A stretch of 32,174 nucleotides of DNA, taken from the NCBI GenBank assembly GCA_945862535.1, contig CAMAYG010000002.1:1-32174 (forward strand). The letters run 5' to 3'. Positions 1 through 8,585 of this stretch are shown one piece after another. The translations under genes and the position numbers were made by a program. Position 1 is the first letter of the stretch, and each line of letters opens with the position of its first letter. The notes below the pieces were generated by a model, which was not told the origin of the DNA, did not search any database, and saw nothing but the letters and a program-made list of their open reading frames with translations. Origin of the DNA: Rickettsia typhi. GTDB taxonomy: Bacteria > Pseudomonadota > Alphaproteobacteria > Rickettsiales > UBA1997.

Positions 1-265
1 ATCTTAAAAAATATTCAGGAATTCCTTGTTAATTAACCTAGTTTATTTAAAAGAATAACTAGCTGAAGCTTTTGTTTATATACTTCTAACAAGGTTTTGT
101 AAAAAAGTTATTTTAACAAATTTAGTCTGGTGTAATGCAAATAGAAATAGCCAATCTTAACTATCTGCTAAAAACAGATCAGCTTTTGCCAAAAACTTCT
201 TGCAATCATCGACTTTGCTGGGCTTATAAAAAATTCTGGCAAAAATATTTTGTGATTTTTCTTTA

Positions 266-606
266 ATGGACAAAACCGCAGATCGTAGCCCGCTTGGAAG
301 ATTAAGGCTTGGAAGATTAAGACAAAGCATCGAAACTAATAATTTAGCCTCAATCTTCAATTCTGTTCGCGAGCAACTAAAACAAAAATTAAACCAAGGG
401 GGCTTGATTAGAGAAATCTTTACCCTCGTTGATTCTAGCCAATTGGTAAGTAAAATTCATCTTTGGAGCGAAAGAGACAAAGCAATTGCCGAGGGTCTGG
501 AGAAGTTTAACAATCGCTTTCTTGCAGAAAATAAAAGCAAAAACATCAATAAATAAGAGTCGCCGACAAACAAGCTCGCTTTGGGTGCAAAGGCAATAAA
601 CATTGA
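266..606 (+). pseudogene. IS5-like DDE transposase remnant (frameshifted)
   Basis: The open frame 266-556 (96 codons) contains FTLVDSSQLVSKIHLWSERD followed by KAIAEGLEKFNN. This matches the conserved block around the first catalytic Asp of IS5-type DDE transposases, usually FTFVDASxLxxKxxLWxERDKAI. The frame stops at 554-556, but another frame continues from 559 to 604 as VADKQARFGCKGNKH, the next family block (normally ARFGCKGKxKFWYGYK). The gene has therefore frameshifted and been cut. The N-terminal half and the remaining catalytic Asp and Glu are not found, and no terminal inverted repeats are evident. The product cannot be active. Bases 1-265 upstream show no other recognisable coding. 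Family assignment rests on the motif alone. Confidence 0.75.
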
Positions 607-636
607 TAAAAACTAGAGATCTAGATTTGCAACAAG

Positions 637-673
637 GTCAAAAGCGGTGTCAAAAGACGGGGTCAAAAGCGGG
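637..673. repeat. Short tandem repeat, three 12-13 bp units
   Basis: Three consecutive units of the form GTCAAAAG(A)CGG(T/G) lie at 637-648, 649-661 and 662-673. They sit just downstream of the transposase remnant in a gene-free stretch. No function is apparent. Confidence 0.6.
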
Positions 674-729
674 CTTTGTTGTTGCCGTAAAATCGCCCAC
701 CTTGTTATCTTCCGCGCGAAGTTCGCGAA

Positions 730-976
730 GATCCACAGATTCCCTCCGTCGTCACCTTTGCACAAGCGAAGCGAAGTTGCAGGATCCATAGATTCCTAAA
801 TACATTTTAGCGAAGTGCTGTTTAATATTGATTTTGTTGCTTTGGATCTTCGCAACTTCGTGCAGGGTGACTACGGTGGAAGCATAGATCACAAGCTTCT
901 GTGCGAAGATCCTTAGTTAATAACGACACTCCCCACAGCCGCCATCCTCGCTGCGAAGTCGCAAGATCGGCAGATT
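730..976. repeat. Degenerate palindromic repeat block, one inverted pair plus a partial copy
   Basis: The 607-999 gap holds no gene. Within it, 730-788 (starting GATCCACAGATTCC and ending GAAGTTGCAGGATCCA) recurs in reverse complement at 843-890, where it reads GATCTATGCTTCCACC and ends GAAGTTGCGAAGATCCA. Both copies share a middle of the form CCGTNGTCACC followed by TGCAC. A third partial copy of the GAAGTTGCAGGATC end lies at 955-976. The block is visibly richer in G+C than its surroundings. A related palindrome occurs at 26698-26738. This looks like a family of dispersed palindromic elements of the kind known from Rickettsiales. The match to any named family is not established. Confidence 0.6.
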
Positions 977-999
977 ATAATATATTTTTTCTTTTCAAT

Positions 1000-2412
1000 T
1001 TAATTATTGCTATATAGCAATTTAATATCTCTTGCAAGATGCAACGAGCCACAGATTATAATCCTTATTTCTGCATTGTCATGATTGCCGTTAACTGTTG
1101 TTAGAGCATTTTCTAGGTTGCTACATAACGATATTTTTGTATTTTTTGACCCTGTTTTTATCGTTGCAATTTCAATGATTTTTTCTGGATCTTCTGGGTA
1201 AGGTTCGCCATTAACCCTTATTGCTATTAAATTAGCAATTTCTGTAAAATTCTCTAAAAACTCTGGCTTAAATTTACCTCTACTACAACCAAAAATAATA
1301 AAATTTTGGCATTTTTTATATTTTTGCTCTTCTATAAGCCAATTTTTTAGAGCAATAGCTCCGTCAATATTATGAGCTCCATCAAACCATATTTCACTAT
1401 GACTGTTATTTCCTAAAAACTTTCTTACTAAAAACGGATGCCGCTCTAATCTACCTTGCCACTCAACATTAGCAATTGCTTTAGCGATAACATTGTTATG
1501 AATAGGAAATTTATCTGATATTGCCTTTATCGTTGCCACGGCAATCGCACTATTAATATATTGATGATCGCCAATTAGCTTGGGTTTTGGCAAAAATACA
1601 CAGAAATCATTGCCATTATCTAACGGCTTCAAAAATTCAACTGCGAAATCTGGATCGAAACTTAGACTTAAATCTTTTTTGAGTTCTAGAATTTCGAATC
1701 CATTCTCGGTTTGATTAATTTTAGTGGCAGTGAAATCTTGATTATAAAATAATGCTGGGGCATTGCGGTCCTTAGCAATTATCTTAATAATTTCTTCGGC
1801 TAATTCTGGCTGTGGACCAACAACAAGAGGAACATCTTTCCTTGCGATTAAAGCTTTTTCTAGGGCTATTTTACCTACATTATCCCCAAGATATTCAACA
1901 TGATCTAAACTTATAGGGGTTATGATTGTGGCTATTTTGTTATCAATAATATTGGTAATGTCAATCCTTCCACCCATTCCCACTTCCATTACCACGATAT
2001 CCGATTTATTTTCCGCAAATGCAATAAATGCCATAATAGAAAAAGCCTCAAAAAATGTTAATGGAATATTATTCGATGCCAACCTAGTCTTCTCGGCTAA
2101 ATAATATAAATATCCATCTTCTATTGGCATTAAATCGCCATTTTTAGCAATCTTGATTCTTTCATTACAATAATGAAGGTGTGGAGAGGTGTATAAACTT
2201 GCACTAAATCCTGCAGAATTAAGTATCTTTGCTAAAGTTGATGCAACGGAGCCTTTGCCATTAGTGCCAGTAATATGAATAATTGGTGGCAAAGCCAGAT
2301 GAGGATTTCCTAAATTTTCCAATACCCGTCCCGCTCTAGAAAAAACAGTCTCAAAGTCAATTTGCCTTTTTCCTATTGTGTCGGGAATTGGCCAATGAGG
2401 TAAATACAACAC
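1000..2412 (-). CDS. folC: Bifunctional dihydrofolate / folylpolyglutamate synthase
   Basis: A Mur-ligase-type ATP-dependent enzyme that adds glutamate to dihydropteroate and to folates in the cytoplasm. The 470-residue product carries the P-loop IHITGTNGKGSVASTLAKIL near residues 45-65, then SPHLHYCNERIKI, the folate-binding region typical of FolC. The central VMEVGMGGRIDITN and the C-terminal domain start WFDGAHNIDGA are also present. Length is slightly above the usual 420-450. The start is a GTG one base after the parA stop, so the gene is probably translated with parA. This is an unusual partnership, since parA normally precedes parB. Downstream lies only the palindromic block, and no T-run terminator was found. 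Confidence 0.93.
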   Translation of the reverse strand: MLYLPHWPIPDTIGKRQIDFETVFSRAGRVLENLGNPHLALPPIIHITGTNGKGSVASTLAKILNSAGFSASLYTSPHLHYCNERIKIAKNGDLMPIEDGYLYYLAEKTRLASNNIPLTFFEAFSIMAFIAFAENKSDIVVMEVGMGGRIDITNIIDNKIATIITPISLDHVEYLGDNVGKIALEKALIARKDVPLVVGPQPELAEEIIKIIAKDRNAPALFYNQDFTATKINQTENGFEILELKKDLSLSFDPDFAVEFLKPLDNGNDFCVFLPKPKLIGDHQYINSAIAVATIKAISDKFPIHNNVIAKAIANVEWQGRLERHPFLVRKFLGNNSHSEIWFDGAHNIDGAIALKNWLIEEQKYKKCQNFIIFGCSRGKFKPEFLENFTEIANLIAIRVNGEPYPEDPEKIIEIATIKTGSKNTKISLCSNLENALTTVNGNHDNAEIRIIICGSLHLARDIKLLYSNN

Positions 2413-2413
2413 C

Positions 2414-3193
2414 TTACTTCCTTTGTTTTTCTTTTTCCCGAACGATAAGTTCTTTTGCTAACTCAACATATGCCAAAGATCCAGAGCATCTGCTATCATA
2501 TATAATACCCGGGACTCCGTGAGAGGGGGCTTCCGAGAGCTTAACATTGCGGGGTATTGTAGTTTTAAAAACAGCATTTTGCAAAAAATTTCGGACATCG
2601 CTTTCAACCTGCTCGGTTAATTTGTTTCTGCGATCGTGCATTGTTAGTAATATTCCACAAATTGATAAATTATTATTAAGATTATTGTGAATTGCCTCGA
2701 TAGTATTTAAGAGATGACTCAACCCCTCTAAAGCAAAAAATTCGCACTGCATCGGAATTAAGACGGAGTCGCAGGCACTTAAATAATTTACCGTTAGCAG
2801 ACCTAGTGAAGGTGGGCAGTCGATAATAATAAAGTCGTAGTTATCTTTTATTTTAGATATGAGCTCTTTAACAATAAACTCTCTATCTTCTTGTTGGGAA
2901 ATATCGATTTCTGCAGCCGCCAATTCTACAGTTGCGGTAATAATGTGCAAATCTTTAATTCTGGTTGGAATAATTGCCTCTTCTAGAGAGAATTCGTTGT
3001 TGATTGCTTCGTAAATTGTTTTTTGTCTTTGATGAGTAGCAATATTAAAGCTGGTACTGCTATTTCCCTGAGGGTCGCCATCTATCAATAAAACCTTTTT
3101 TTTACTTTTAGCTAGTGAGGCGGCAAGATTTATTGCAGTTGTGGTTTTCCCAACCCCGCCCTTTTGATTTGCAATTGCAATAACTGAACCCAT
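2414..3193 (-). CDS. parA: Chromosome partitioning ATPase ParA/Soj
   Basis: A deviant Walker-type ATPase that drives segregation of origin regions together with ParB bound at parS. The 259-residue protein starts MGSVIAIANQKGGVGKTTTA, containing the deviant Walker A with its signature lysine (KGGVGKTT). LLIDGDPQGNSS and FIIIDCPPSLGLLTVNYL follow. The C-terminal stretch around RNVKLSEAPSHGVPGIIYD is diagnostic of chromosomal Soj/ParA rather than MinD. Length is typical. The usual partner parB does not follow; folC begins one base after the stop. A parS-like palindrome lies about 320 bases upstream, at 3516-3535. No clear Shine-Dalgarno sequence precedes the ATG. Confidence 0.93.
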   Translation of the reverse strand: MGSVIAIANQKGGVGKTTTAINLAASLAKSKKKVLLIDGDPQGNSSTSFNIATHQRQKTIYEAINNEFSLEEAIIPTRIKDLHIITATVELAAAEIDISQQEDREFIVKELISKIKDNYDFIIIDCPPSLGLLTVNYLSACDSVLIPMQCEFFALEGLSHLLNTIEAIHNNLNNNLSICGILLTMHDRRNKLTEQVESDVRNFLQNAVFKTTIPRNVKLSEAPSHGVPGIIYDSRCSGSLAYVELAKELIVREKEKQRK

Positions 3194-3539
3194 AATGCTT
3201 ACTTTAATTAATAAATAATGATAAAATTATTGTTATTGTTTGTATTTATTTTGCAAGTAGTTTGTTAGTAGTATCGGGGTATTTTTATTCTTAAACTCAT
3301 ATTGAGCTAATAAAATTCTAATGTCAATTCCACTAAATAATGAATTGGCTGTAATCCTTACTTTACAACTCGGCTTTTGGCTAAAAAGCTTTAAAAAAAC
3401 CTAGGCCACATAGGTAAAATCTTGGGGAGAGGCTTGTGGAGAGGAAGCTTTCATTCTCTAAATATTTATTGCAAAATACCAGCTAAAGCAGTCTTAAATA
3501 TGGAAAAGGCTACTAAATGTTTCATATGAAACATTAAAA
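3194..3539. other. Intergenic region upstream of parA
   Basis: This 346-base gap between cfa and parA has no coding frame that I would support. It contains the palindrome at 3516-3535, described separately, and a direct repeat of GGAGAGG near 3423-3440. It must carry the parA-folC promoter, but no convincing -35/-10 pair stands out in this AT-rich sequence. Confidence 0.6.
3516..3535. promoter_or_regulatory. parS-like ParB-binding palindrome
   Basis: A perfect 20-base palindrome has the core TGTTTCATATGAAACA at 3518-3533. The widely conserved bacterial parS site is TGTTTCACGTGAAACA, so only the two central bases differ (CG to TA). It lies about 320 bases upstream of parA and five bases past the cfa stop. 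A perfect palindrome with no loop and no following T-run is a poor terminator, so a protein-binding site is the better reading. ParB binding is inferred, since parB is not in the window. Confidence 0.6.
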
Positions 3540-4748
3540 CTATTGATCCTTTACTAAAGTAAATTGAACAACATCAGTTCTTTTGCTAGCAAAACCCGCC
3601 ATGCAATATGCTAAATAAAATCGCCATTTTCTAATAAAATTATCAGAGAACCCAAGTTCATTAATTAAAACTAGCGACTTATCAAAGTTATCTAGCCATA
3701 TTTTTATGGTTAAATAATAGTCAAATCCAAAGCAATATTCTTCAACAACTCTTAGCCCACACTTTTCCGCCATATTTTTAAATATTTTTTTAGATGGCAA
3801 GACACCGCCAGGAAAAATATATTTTTGAATAAAATCTGTTCTCTTCTTGTATTTATTAAAAATTTCGTTATCGATAGTTATTGTTTGTATTACCGCTATA
3901 CCTTTTGGCCTGAGACATTTATAAATTTGCTTAAAATAAGTTGCCCAATATTCTCTGCCAACAGCTTCGAACATTTCAATTGACACAACGGCATCAAATT
4001 GACCGGTGCAGTCGCGGTAATCGCAAATAACAACCTTTGCCTTATCCTGCAAGTTGTTTTCAGCAATTAAACTTCTGGCGAAATTCTCTTGCTCATGAGA
4101 GATAGTTAGGCTAGTTATATGCTTTTGACTCTTGGTCGCATAATTTAAAAAACCTCCCCAGCCGCATCCTATTTCTAAAACATCGTTATCTAAACCAATT
4201 TTTTCAATAATTCTTTGGTATTTATTGATCTGAGATTTTAAAAGACTTTCTTTATCTGGCTGGCTCTTTATATCTTCTGAAAAAATTCCACTAGAATATG
4301 TCATCGACCGATCTAGCCATAATTTGTAAAAACCATTACCCAGATCGTAATGTGCATAGATATTTTTCTTGCTACCTTTTTTGGTATTTTTCTTTAAAAG
4401 CGATTGCAAACCAAGAATAATAGCATTAATCGGCTTAGCATGAAAGAACTTCTCAAAAACCTTAGCATTTAAGGTAAAAAATAGCAATAAGGAGGAAATA
4501 TTGCTACTGTCCCAGTAATTATTAATATATGATTCCCCTAGCCCTATATCGCCTTTTTGGAGACAACTCTCGATAACAGACCAATCATAAATCTTTATTT
4601 CAGCATCCGGTGCATTAGGAATATCTTTAATAAAGTTTTGACCATCTTTTGCTTTGAAATATTTTAATTCTTTATTTGGCAGTTCAATATTAATTGAACC
4701 AAATTCTATATTCTCAAAAGCTGGAATTATCCTTTCAAGTAACTTCAT
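3540..4748 (-). CDS. cfa: Cyclopropane-fatty-acyl-phospholipid synthase family methyltransferase
   Basis: Uses S-adenosylmethionine to add a methylene bridge to unsaturated acyl chains of membrane phospholipids. The 402-residue protein has the CFA landmarks: YDLGNGFYKLWLDRSMTYSS, the SAM-binding VLEIGCGWGGF, SLTISHEQ, VVSIEMFEAVGREYW and KYIFPGGVLPS. Length fits the family. The gene begins immediately after the stop of the DUF1365 gene (4749), and such pairs are common in proteobacteria, which suggests joint membrane lipid modification. It ends five bases before the parS-like palindrome. The exact product (cyclopropane or another methylated lipid) cannot be told from sequence. Confidence 0.92.
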   Translation of the reverse strand: MKLLERIIPAFENIEFGSINIELPNKELKYFKAKDGQNFIKDIPNAPDAEIKIYDWSVIESCLQKGDIGLGESYINNYWDSSNISSLLLFFTLNAKVFEKFFHAKPINAIILGLQSLLKKNTKKGSKKNIYAHYDLGNGFYKLWLDRSMTYSSGIFSEDIKSQPDKESLLKSQINKYQRIIEKIGLDNDVLEIGCGWGGFLNYATKSQKHITSLTISHEQENFARSLIAENNLQDKAKVVICDYRDCTGQFDAVVSIEMFEAVGREYWATYFKQIYKCLRPKGIAVIQTITIDNEIFNKYKKRTDFIQKYIFPGGVLPSKKIFKNMAEKCGLRVVEEYCFGFDYYLTIKIWLDNFDKSLVLINELGFSDNFIRKWRFYLAYCMAGFASKRTDVVQFTLVKDQ

Positions 4749-5615
4749 TTATTTTGGTTTTTTAGTTATTATTATTGCCGATGTTAATTTGTGGCTTTGA
4801 ATTGTTGGCTTTTTAAAGTGATTAATTTTTTTTAAAATCAACTTAAGAGCCTGCCAATGTATCAAAATTAATACTTTGCTAACCATCATTAAGCTAAAAA
4901 TTGTCGCTTTAAACAGTTTAAAATCGCTAATATCTTGCATTTTTCCGCTTATTCCGGTTGATAGATTAAGAATTTTATTCTGCAAATAGTCAATCTTGAT
5001 ATTAATTTTATTGTTTTTTATAGCAAAATTAAAAATATATTCTCCTTTTCTTTCAAAAAACGGCGAAACAAAGAAGTCTTTATCGCAAATAAATGTTTGC
5101 TGTTGTTTTATTGGTTGCCAATCGTTATTTTTTATTAAATAGCAGTGATTTTCTTTGAAGGTATTATTAACTTCTGCAATAATGGCAATAATCAACCCAT
5201 CTTCATTAAAAAAGAACCAAAAATTTACAGGATTAAAGCCAAAACCCAAAATCTTTGGATGAGTTAGGATCTTTATTTTTCCTTTAAAATTTGAATATCC
5301 AGCCTCTTTAATAATGTTCTCTCCCCATAAATAAAGCTCTTCTAGGTTTTTGTGATTATTGGTGGTATTTTTTTCGTGATTTTGATATGTGGCAGGAGTA
5401 GTAATTTTCGATTTTCCATATTCTTTGCTGTAAAAACTAAAAAAGTTAAACTTATTAACACTAAATGATTTTAGGCTACTCTGCTTCTTCGAGCCCAGAT
5501 CTATTAATAAATAAAATACTTTATAGGTAAAAAAGTTCTTTTTAATTGCAAATCTTTGATGCCAAACCTTTGCAACAACAATATTTACAAAAGATTCTCC
5601 GCTTCCTAACTCCAT
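4749..5615 (-). CDS. DUF1365 family protein
   Basis: A 288-residue protein recognised by LTHPKILGFGFNPVNFWFFFN (split as LTHPKILGFGFNPV plus NFWFFFN) and VSPFFERKGEYIFNF, both characteristic of DUF1365. The biochemical function is not established. Members usually sit beside cyclopropane fatty acid synthase genes, as here, so a role in lipid modification is inferred. A hydrophobic stretch lies near residues 233-255. Its ATG overlaps the dapB stop by one base (TAATG), and cfa follows with no gap, so the three genes are evidently co-translated. Residues about 60-90 look like a poorly conserved insertion rich in Asn, Lys and Thr. Confidence 0.85.
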   Translation of the reverse strand: MELGSGESFVNIVVAKVWHQRFAIKKNFFTYKVFYLLIDLGSKKQSSLKSFSVNKFNFFSFYSKEYGKSKITTPATYQNHEKNTTNNHKNLEELYLWGENIIKEAGYSNFKGKIKILTHPKILGFGFNPVNFWFFFNEDGLIIAIIAEVNNTFKENHCYLIKNNDWQPIKQQQTFICDKDFFVSPFFERKGEYIFNFAIKNNKINIKIDYLQNKILNLSTGISGKMQDISDFKLFKATIFSLMMVSKVLILIHWQALKLILKKINHFKKPTIQSHKLTSAIIITKKPK

Positions 5616-6421
5616 TACTCGCCAGTACCCAATGCCAAAACATCTGTCATAGAATATAACCTTCCTGCATCTTTATTACTTGCCCAAATTACCGCTCTTA
5701 GTGCCCCATTAGCAAAAATATTTCTATTAGAAGCTTTGTGACTAAATTCTAACCTTTCTCCTTGGCCAGCAAAGATTATTTTGTGGTCTCCAACGACATC
5801 ACCACCTCTTAAAGTAGCAAAACCAATTTCCCCCGGTTCCCTTTTACAATTATTGCCAAAACGAGACATTTTTCCTGTTTCGGCAAGACTGACATTGCGG
5901 GCTGTAGCAATTTTATTACCTATCATTAGTGCGGTTCCAGATGGGGCATCGATCTTCTTATTGTGATGCATTTCAAGAATTTCTATGTCGAAATCGTAGA
6001 GGCTTCTTGCAACCTTTGATACCGTTTCAAGAAGAATATTTATTCCTATCGACATATTTGCCGACCAAATGATTTGAGTATTTTGAGCACTTTCTTGAAG
6101 AATGTTTATTTCATCTTCATTGAATCCCGTGGTTCCGCAGACAAGAATTTTTTGTTGAATCGCACATTCTTTGGCAATTTCAAGGCTTAATATTGGCGAA
6201 GAAAAATCTATTACCGCATCACAATTTTTAACAAATTCTGCAATGTTTTCTTGAATCAATTCTGGTTTTAGATTTGGATTAATGCTAAAAAGCAACCTAT
6301 TGTCGAAATTGTGTTTTGAGCGAACTAACAACGAAGAAAGTTCAACAATGTTATTTTCCAATACTGTAGTGGCAATATTTTGCCCCATTTTTCCGGTTAT
6401 GCCAGAGACTCCGATTTTCAT
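5615..6421 (-). CDS. dapB: 4-hydroxy-tetrahydrodipicolinate reductase
   Basis: Reduces hydroxy-tetrahydrodipicolinate with NAD(P)H in the diaminopimelate pathway, feeding lysine and peptidoglycan. The 268-residue protein begins MKIGVSGITGKMGQ, the dinucleotide-binding glycine motif. VCGTTGF and the active-site region EMHHNKKIDAPSGTA, with the catalytic HH and K, follow, then the C-terminal FSHKASNRNIFANGALRA. It is full length. It sits between lpxD (14 bases upstream) and the DUF1365 gene (one-base overlap), in a cell-envelope transcription unit. It implies that this organism makes its own meso-DAP. Confidence 0.95.
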   Translation of the reverse strand: MKIGVSGITGKMGQNIATTVLENNIVELSSLLVRSKHNFDNRLLFSINPNLKPELIQENIAEFVKNCDAVIDFSSPILSLEIAKECAIQQKILVCGTTGFNEDEINILQESAQNTQIIWSANMSIGINILLETVSKVARSLYDFDIEILEMHHNKKIDAPSGTALMIGNKIATARNVSLAETGKMSRFGNNCKREPGEIGFATLRGGDVVGDHKIIFAGQGERLEFSHKASNRNIFANGALRAVIWASNKDAGRLYSMTDVLALGTGE

Positions 6422-6435
6422 ATATTTTAAAAATT

Positions 6436-7434
6436 TTAAGATTGCTTTTGAATTAATTTTTTTAGAGTCGCCGTGATTCGATGAAAATCTTTTATTTTCA
6501 CTGCAGGAATACCGCCAACAGCTTCTCCCGACTCTATATCTCGCATTATTCCACTCATTCCAGCAATTTTAACAAAATCGCCAATTTTTAAATGACCTGC
6601 GATACTGCTATTACCGCCAATTTGAACAAATTTACCAATCTTGGTACTGCCAGCAATTGCAACACAGCCAGTTATTATCGAACCCTGATCGATAATAACA
6701 TTATGGGCAATTTGTACCAAATTGTCGATTTTAACATTATTTCCAATAATCGTGTCGCCAATAGTGCCTCGATCGATACAAGTATTAGCGCCAACAGTAA
6801 CTTGATTGCCAATTATCACCGCCCCAATTTGCGGGATTTTATAATTAATACCGGATGAATTAACAAATCCGAAGCCTTCCTGACCAATTTGACAACCGTT
6901 AAAAATCTCTGTCTGATTGCCAATTTTTGCAAAAGATATTACCGAATTAGCCCCAATATAGCAATCGGAACCTACTTCGCAGTTATCTAATATAACCGCA
7001 CCCGGCATAATTGTTGTTCTTTCGCCAATTGTGACATTATTACCAATATAAGCGGTGTATGAAATTTGACAATCTTTGCCGATGATGCTCTTTTTGTTAC
7101 TTTCTATAATTTTTTTTGGCTGATAGAAATATGATGCAGCTTTAGAATAGGAAAAATATGGGTTGTCACTAATTAATGGAACTGTATTTTCTGGTAAGTG
7201 CGATAGAAAATCCTTAGAAATAATGCAAAAGCCAGCATTAGTTTTTGATAAATGAGGCAAATATAGCGACGAATGTATAAAAGATAATTCATCGCTTGTT
7301 GCCAATTCTAGAGTAGAGAGATTTTTAACTATTTTTTTCTTGGAATTTGTTATGCCAATTTTTGTTTCGGTTATGTCGGCAAGGTCTTCTAGGCTTGCCT
7401 CAGACCTAATATCAAAGAAACGATTACTAAACAT
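6436..7434 (-). CDS. lpxD: UDP-3-O-acylglucosamine N-acyltransferase
   Basis: Adds the second hydroxyacyl chain to UDP-3-O-acylglucosamine in lipid A synthesis. The 332-residue protein has an N-terminal uridine-binding domain (to about residue 110), then a left-handed beta helix of hexapeptide repeats such as IGNNVTIGERTTIMPGAVI. The expected catalytic His lies in VQIAHNVIIDQGSII. The C-terminal helix ends in RITATLKKLIQ. Length is normal. It heads the lpxD-dapB-DUF1365-cfa run. The usual bamA, fabZ and lpxA neighbours are absent. It indicates an LPS-type outer membrane. Confidence 0.95.
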   Translation of the reverse strand: MFSNRFFDIRSEASLEDLADITETKIGITNSKKKIVKNLSTLELATSDELSFIHSSLYLPHLSKTNAGFCIISKDFLSHLPENTVPLISDNPYFSYSKAASYFYQPKKIIESNKKSIIGKDCQISYTAYIGNNVTIGERTTIMPGAVILDNCEVGSDCYIGANSVISFAKIGNQTEIFNGCQIGQEGFGFVNSSGINYKIPQIGAVIIGNQVTVGANTCIDRGTIGDTIIGNNVKIDNLVQIAHNVIIDQGSIITGCVAIAGSTKIGKFVQIGGNSSIAGHLKIGDFVKIAGMSGIMRDIESGEAVGGIPAVKIKDFHRITATLKKLIQKQS

Positions 7435-7467
7435 TAATTTTTTGGTTTTATTTGTTGAAGATTGTAA

Positions 7468-7573
7468 TATTTCTCATGCTTAACTTACATTGAATTAGCC
7501 AAATTGTAACTAGATCGTTTTTTATTCTCTTTGGGGCTAAAAATACTTTGTTATTATTTACTTTAAACATGAA
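7468..7573. repeat. Intergenic element with imperfect inverted ends
   Basis: In the hisI-lpxD gap, TTTCTCATGCTTAAC at 7469-7484 is roughly repeated in reverse complement at 7561-7575, where the minus strand reads TTTTTCATGTTTAAAG. About 16 of 22 positions agree. The inner ATCGTTTTT at 7514-7522 also pairs with AAAAACGA at 7572-7579. The right end belongs to the CTTCCCRTGTTTAAA motif family seen elsewhere in the window. Function is unknown. Confidence 0.35.
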
Positions 7574-7581
7574 AAACGACA

Positions 7582-7941
7582 TTACTTAAAAAGGGTTATT
7601 TTATGAAAAAAGCAACTTTTTTCGCCAGTGTGACATGCTGGGCCAAGTTGATTAACTATGAAAATTAAACTATCTTGATCGCAATCGCTATAAATTTCAA
7701 CGATTTCTTGTAAATTACCCGATGTTTTACCTTTTTGCCAGATTTCGTTGCGAGATCTAGAAAAATAAGTGGCATAGCCACTATTGAGCGACAATTCTAA
7801 GCTTTGTAAATTTGCCCAAGCCAACATTAGGACCTGCTTTGTTTTGTGATCTTGAGCAATTACCGGGATTAGACCACGACTATCAAATTTTAGATTTTCA
7901 ATTTTTCCTAGCAATGCTTTTTGCTTTATATTATCCGCCAT
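7582..7941 (-). CDS. hisI: Phosphoribosyl-AMP cyclohydrolase
   Basis: Catalyses the third step of histidine synthesis, opening the adenine ring of phosphoribosyl-AMP. The 119-residue protein shows MLAWAN, YFSRSRNEIWQKGKTSGN and DCDQDSLIFIVNQLGPACHTG with SCFF after it. These motifs supply the Zn- and Mg-binding Cys and Asp residues. It is a stand-alone HisI without a HisE domain; hisE is encoded separately at 15847-16683. It follows fur by six bases, with a plausible ribosome-binding GAGGAA ahead of the ATG, so it is probably co-transcribed with fur. This is not a classical his operon. Confidence 0.95.
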   Translation of the reverse strand: MADNIKQKALLGKIENLKFDSRGLIPVIAQDHKTKQVLMLAWANLQSLELSLNSGYATYFSRSRNEIWQKGKTSGNLQEIVEIYSDCDQDSLIFIVNQLGPACHTGEKSCFFHKITLFK

Positions 7942-7947
7942 TTGGCT

Positions 7948-8373
7948 TTATTCCTCTATTGGTTTACAATATAATTCTAGGCGATGACCGATAAGCTCGA
8001 AACCGTAATTTTTAGCAATTTTTTCTTTTAAATCTTCTAATTCTTGATTAAAAAATTCTATTACTTCGCCATTGATAATATTTACCAAGTGATCGTGATG
8101 CTCTAGCTCTTGTTGCACCTCGTATCTCGCTTTGCCTTTGCTTTGGAAATCGTGCTTAGTGATAACTCCGAGTTCTTCAAATAATTTAATTGTGCGATAT
8201 ACAGTTGCAATTCCTATTGCATTATTAAGGCTTGATGCCTGACGATAGACTTCTTCTACATCGGGGTGGTTGTTGCTTTCGGATATCACTTTAGCAATTA
8301 GGCGACGATGCTCCGTTAGCCTTATTCCTTTTTCTTTGCACATCTGTTCGATAATAGACGACTTCTCTGTCAT
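7948..8373 (-). CDS. fur: Fur-family metal-responsive repressor
   Basis: A winged-helix repressor that senses Fe(II) or a related metal. The 141-residue protein has the N-terminal DNA-binding domain (RLTEHRRLIAKVI, then IGIATVYRTIKLFEELGVI) and the metal site HHDHLVNIINGEVIEF. The CxxC Zn site of gammaproteobacterial Fur (CLDCGxVxEF) is missing, and NIINGEV takes its place. This is usual for alphaproteobacterial Fur/Mur. The end LIGHRLELYCKP fits that group too. It is encoded just upstream of hisI. Whether it responds to iron or manganese cannot be read from sequence. Confidence 0.92.
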   Translation of the reverse strand: MTEKSSIIEQMCKEKGIRLTEHRRLIAKVISESNNHPDVEEVYRQASSLNNAIGIATVYRTIKLFEELGVITKHDFQSKGKARYEVQQELEHHDHLVNIINGEVIEFFNQELEDLKEKIAKNYGFELIGHRLELYCKPIEE

Positions 8374-8462
8374 ATTGGTTTATTTTAGGTTGTTGGGTTA
8401 TGATACAATTTACTATATTAAAGTTACATTGATACAAATAAATTCTAGCCACATCTATTTCT

Positions 8463-8546
8463 AAAATTTTTGAGGTAAAAATCTTCGAAAAGATTGCAGA
8501 CCATGACTAATAGCTTCGTTTTTTAAAAATTTTATCTCAAAAATAT
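8463..8546. repeat. Large hairpin in the tolB-fur gap
   Basis: TTTTTGAGGTAAAAAT at 8467-8482 pairs with ATTTTATCTCAAAAAT near 8529-8544, leaving a loop of roughly 45 bases that itself holds TCTTCGAAAAGA. It lies upstream of fur and downstream of tolB. The motif CTTTTAAACACGGGAAG at 8559-8575, next to the tolB stop, belongs to the recurring intergenic motif. No T-run supports a simple terminator. Confidence 0.5.
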
Positions 8547-8585
8547 TTATTATAATTGCTTTTAAACACGGGAAGAGTCTAAATA

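Noticed and set aside
603..791. Open frame of 62 codons after the transposase remnant
   Set aside because: It runs through the tandem and palindromic repeats, has no recognisable protein feature, and its start overlaps the transposase frame end.
3516..3535. Terminator for cfa
   Set aside because: The palindrome has no loop and no T-run on the minus strand, and its core matches parS at 14 of 16 bases.
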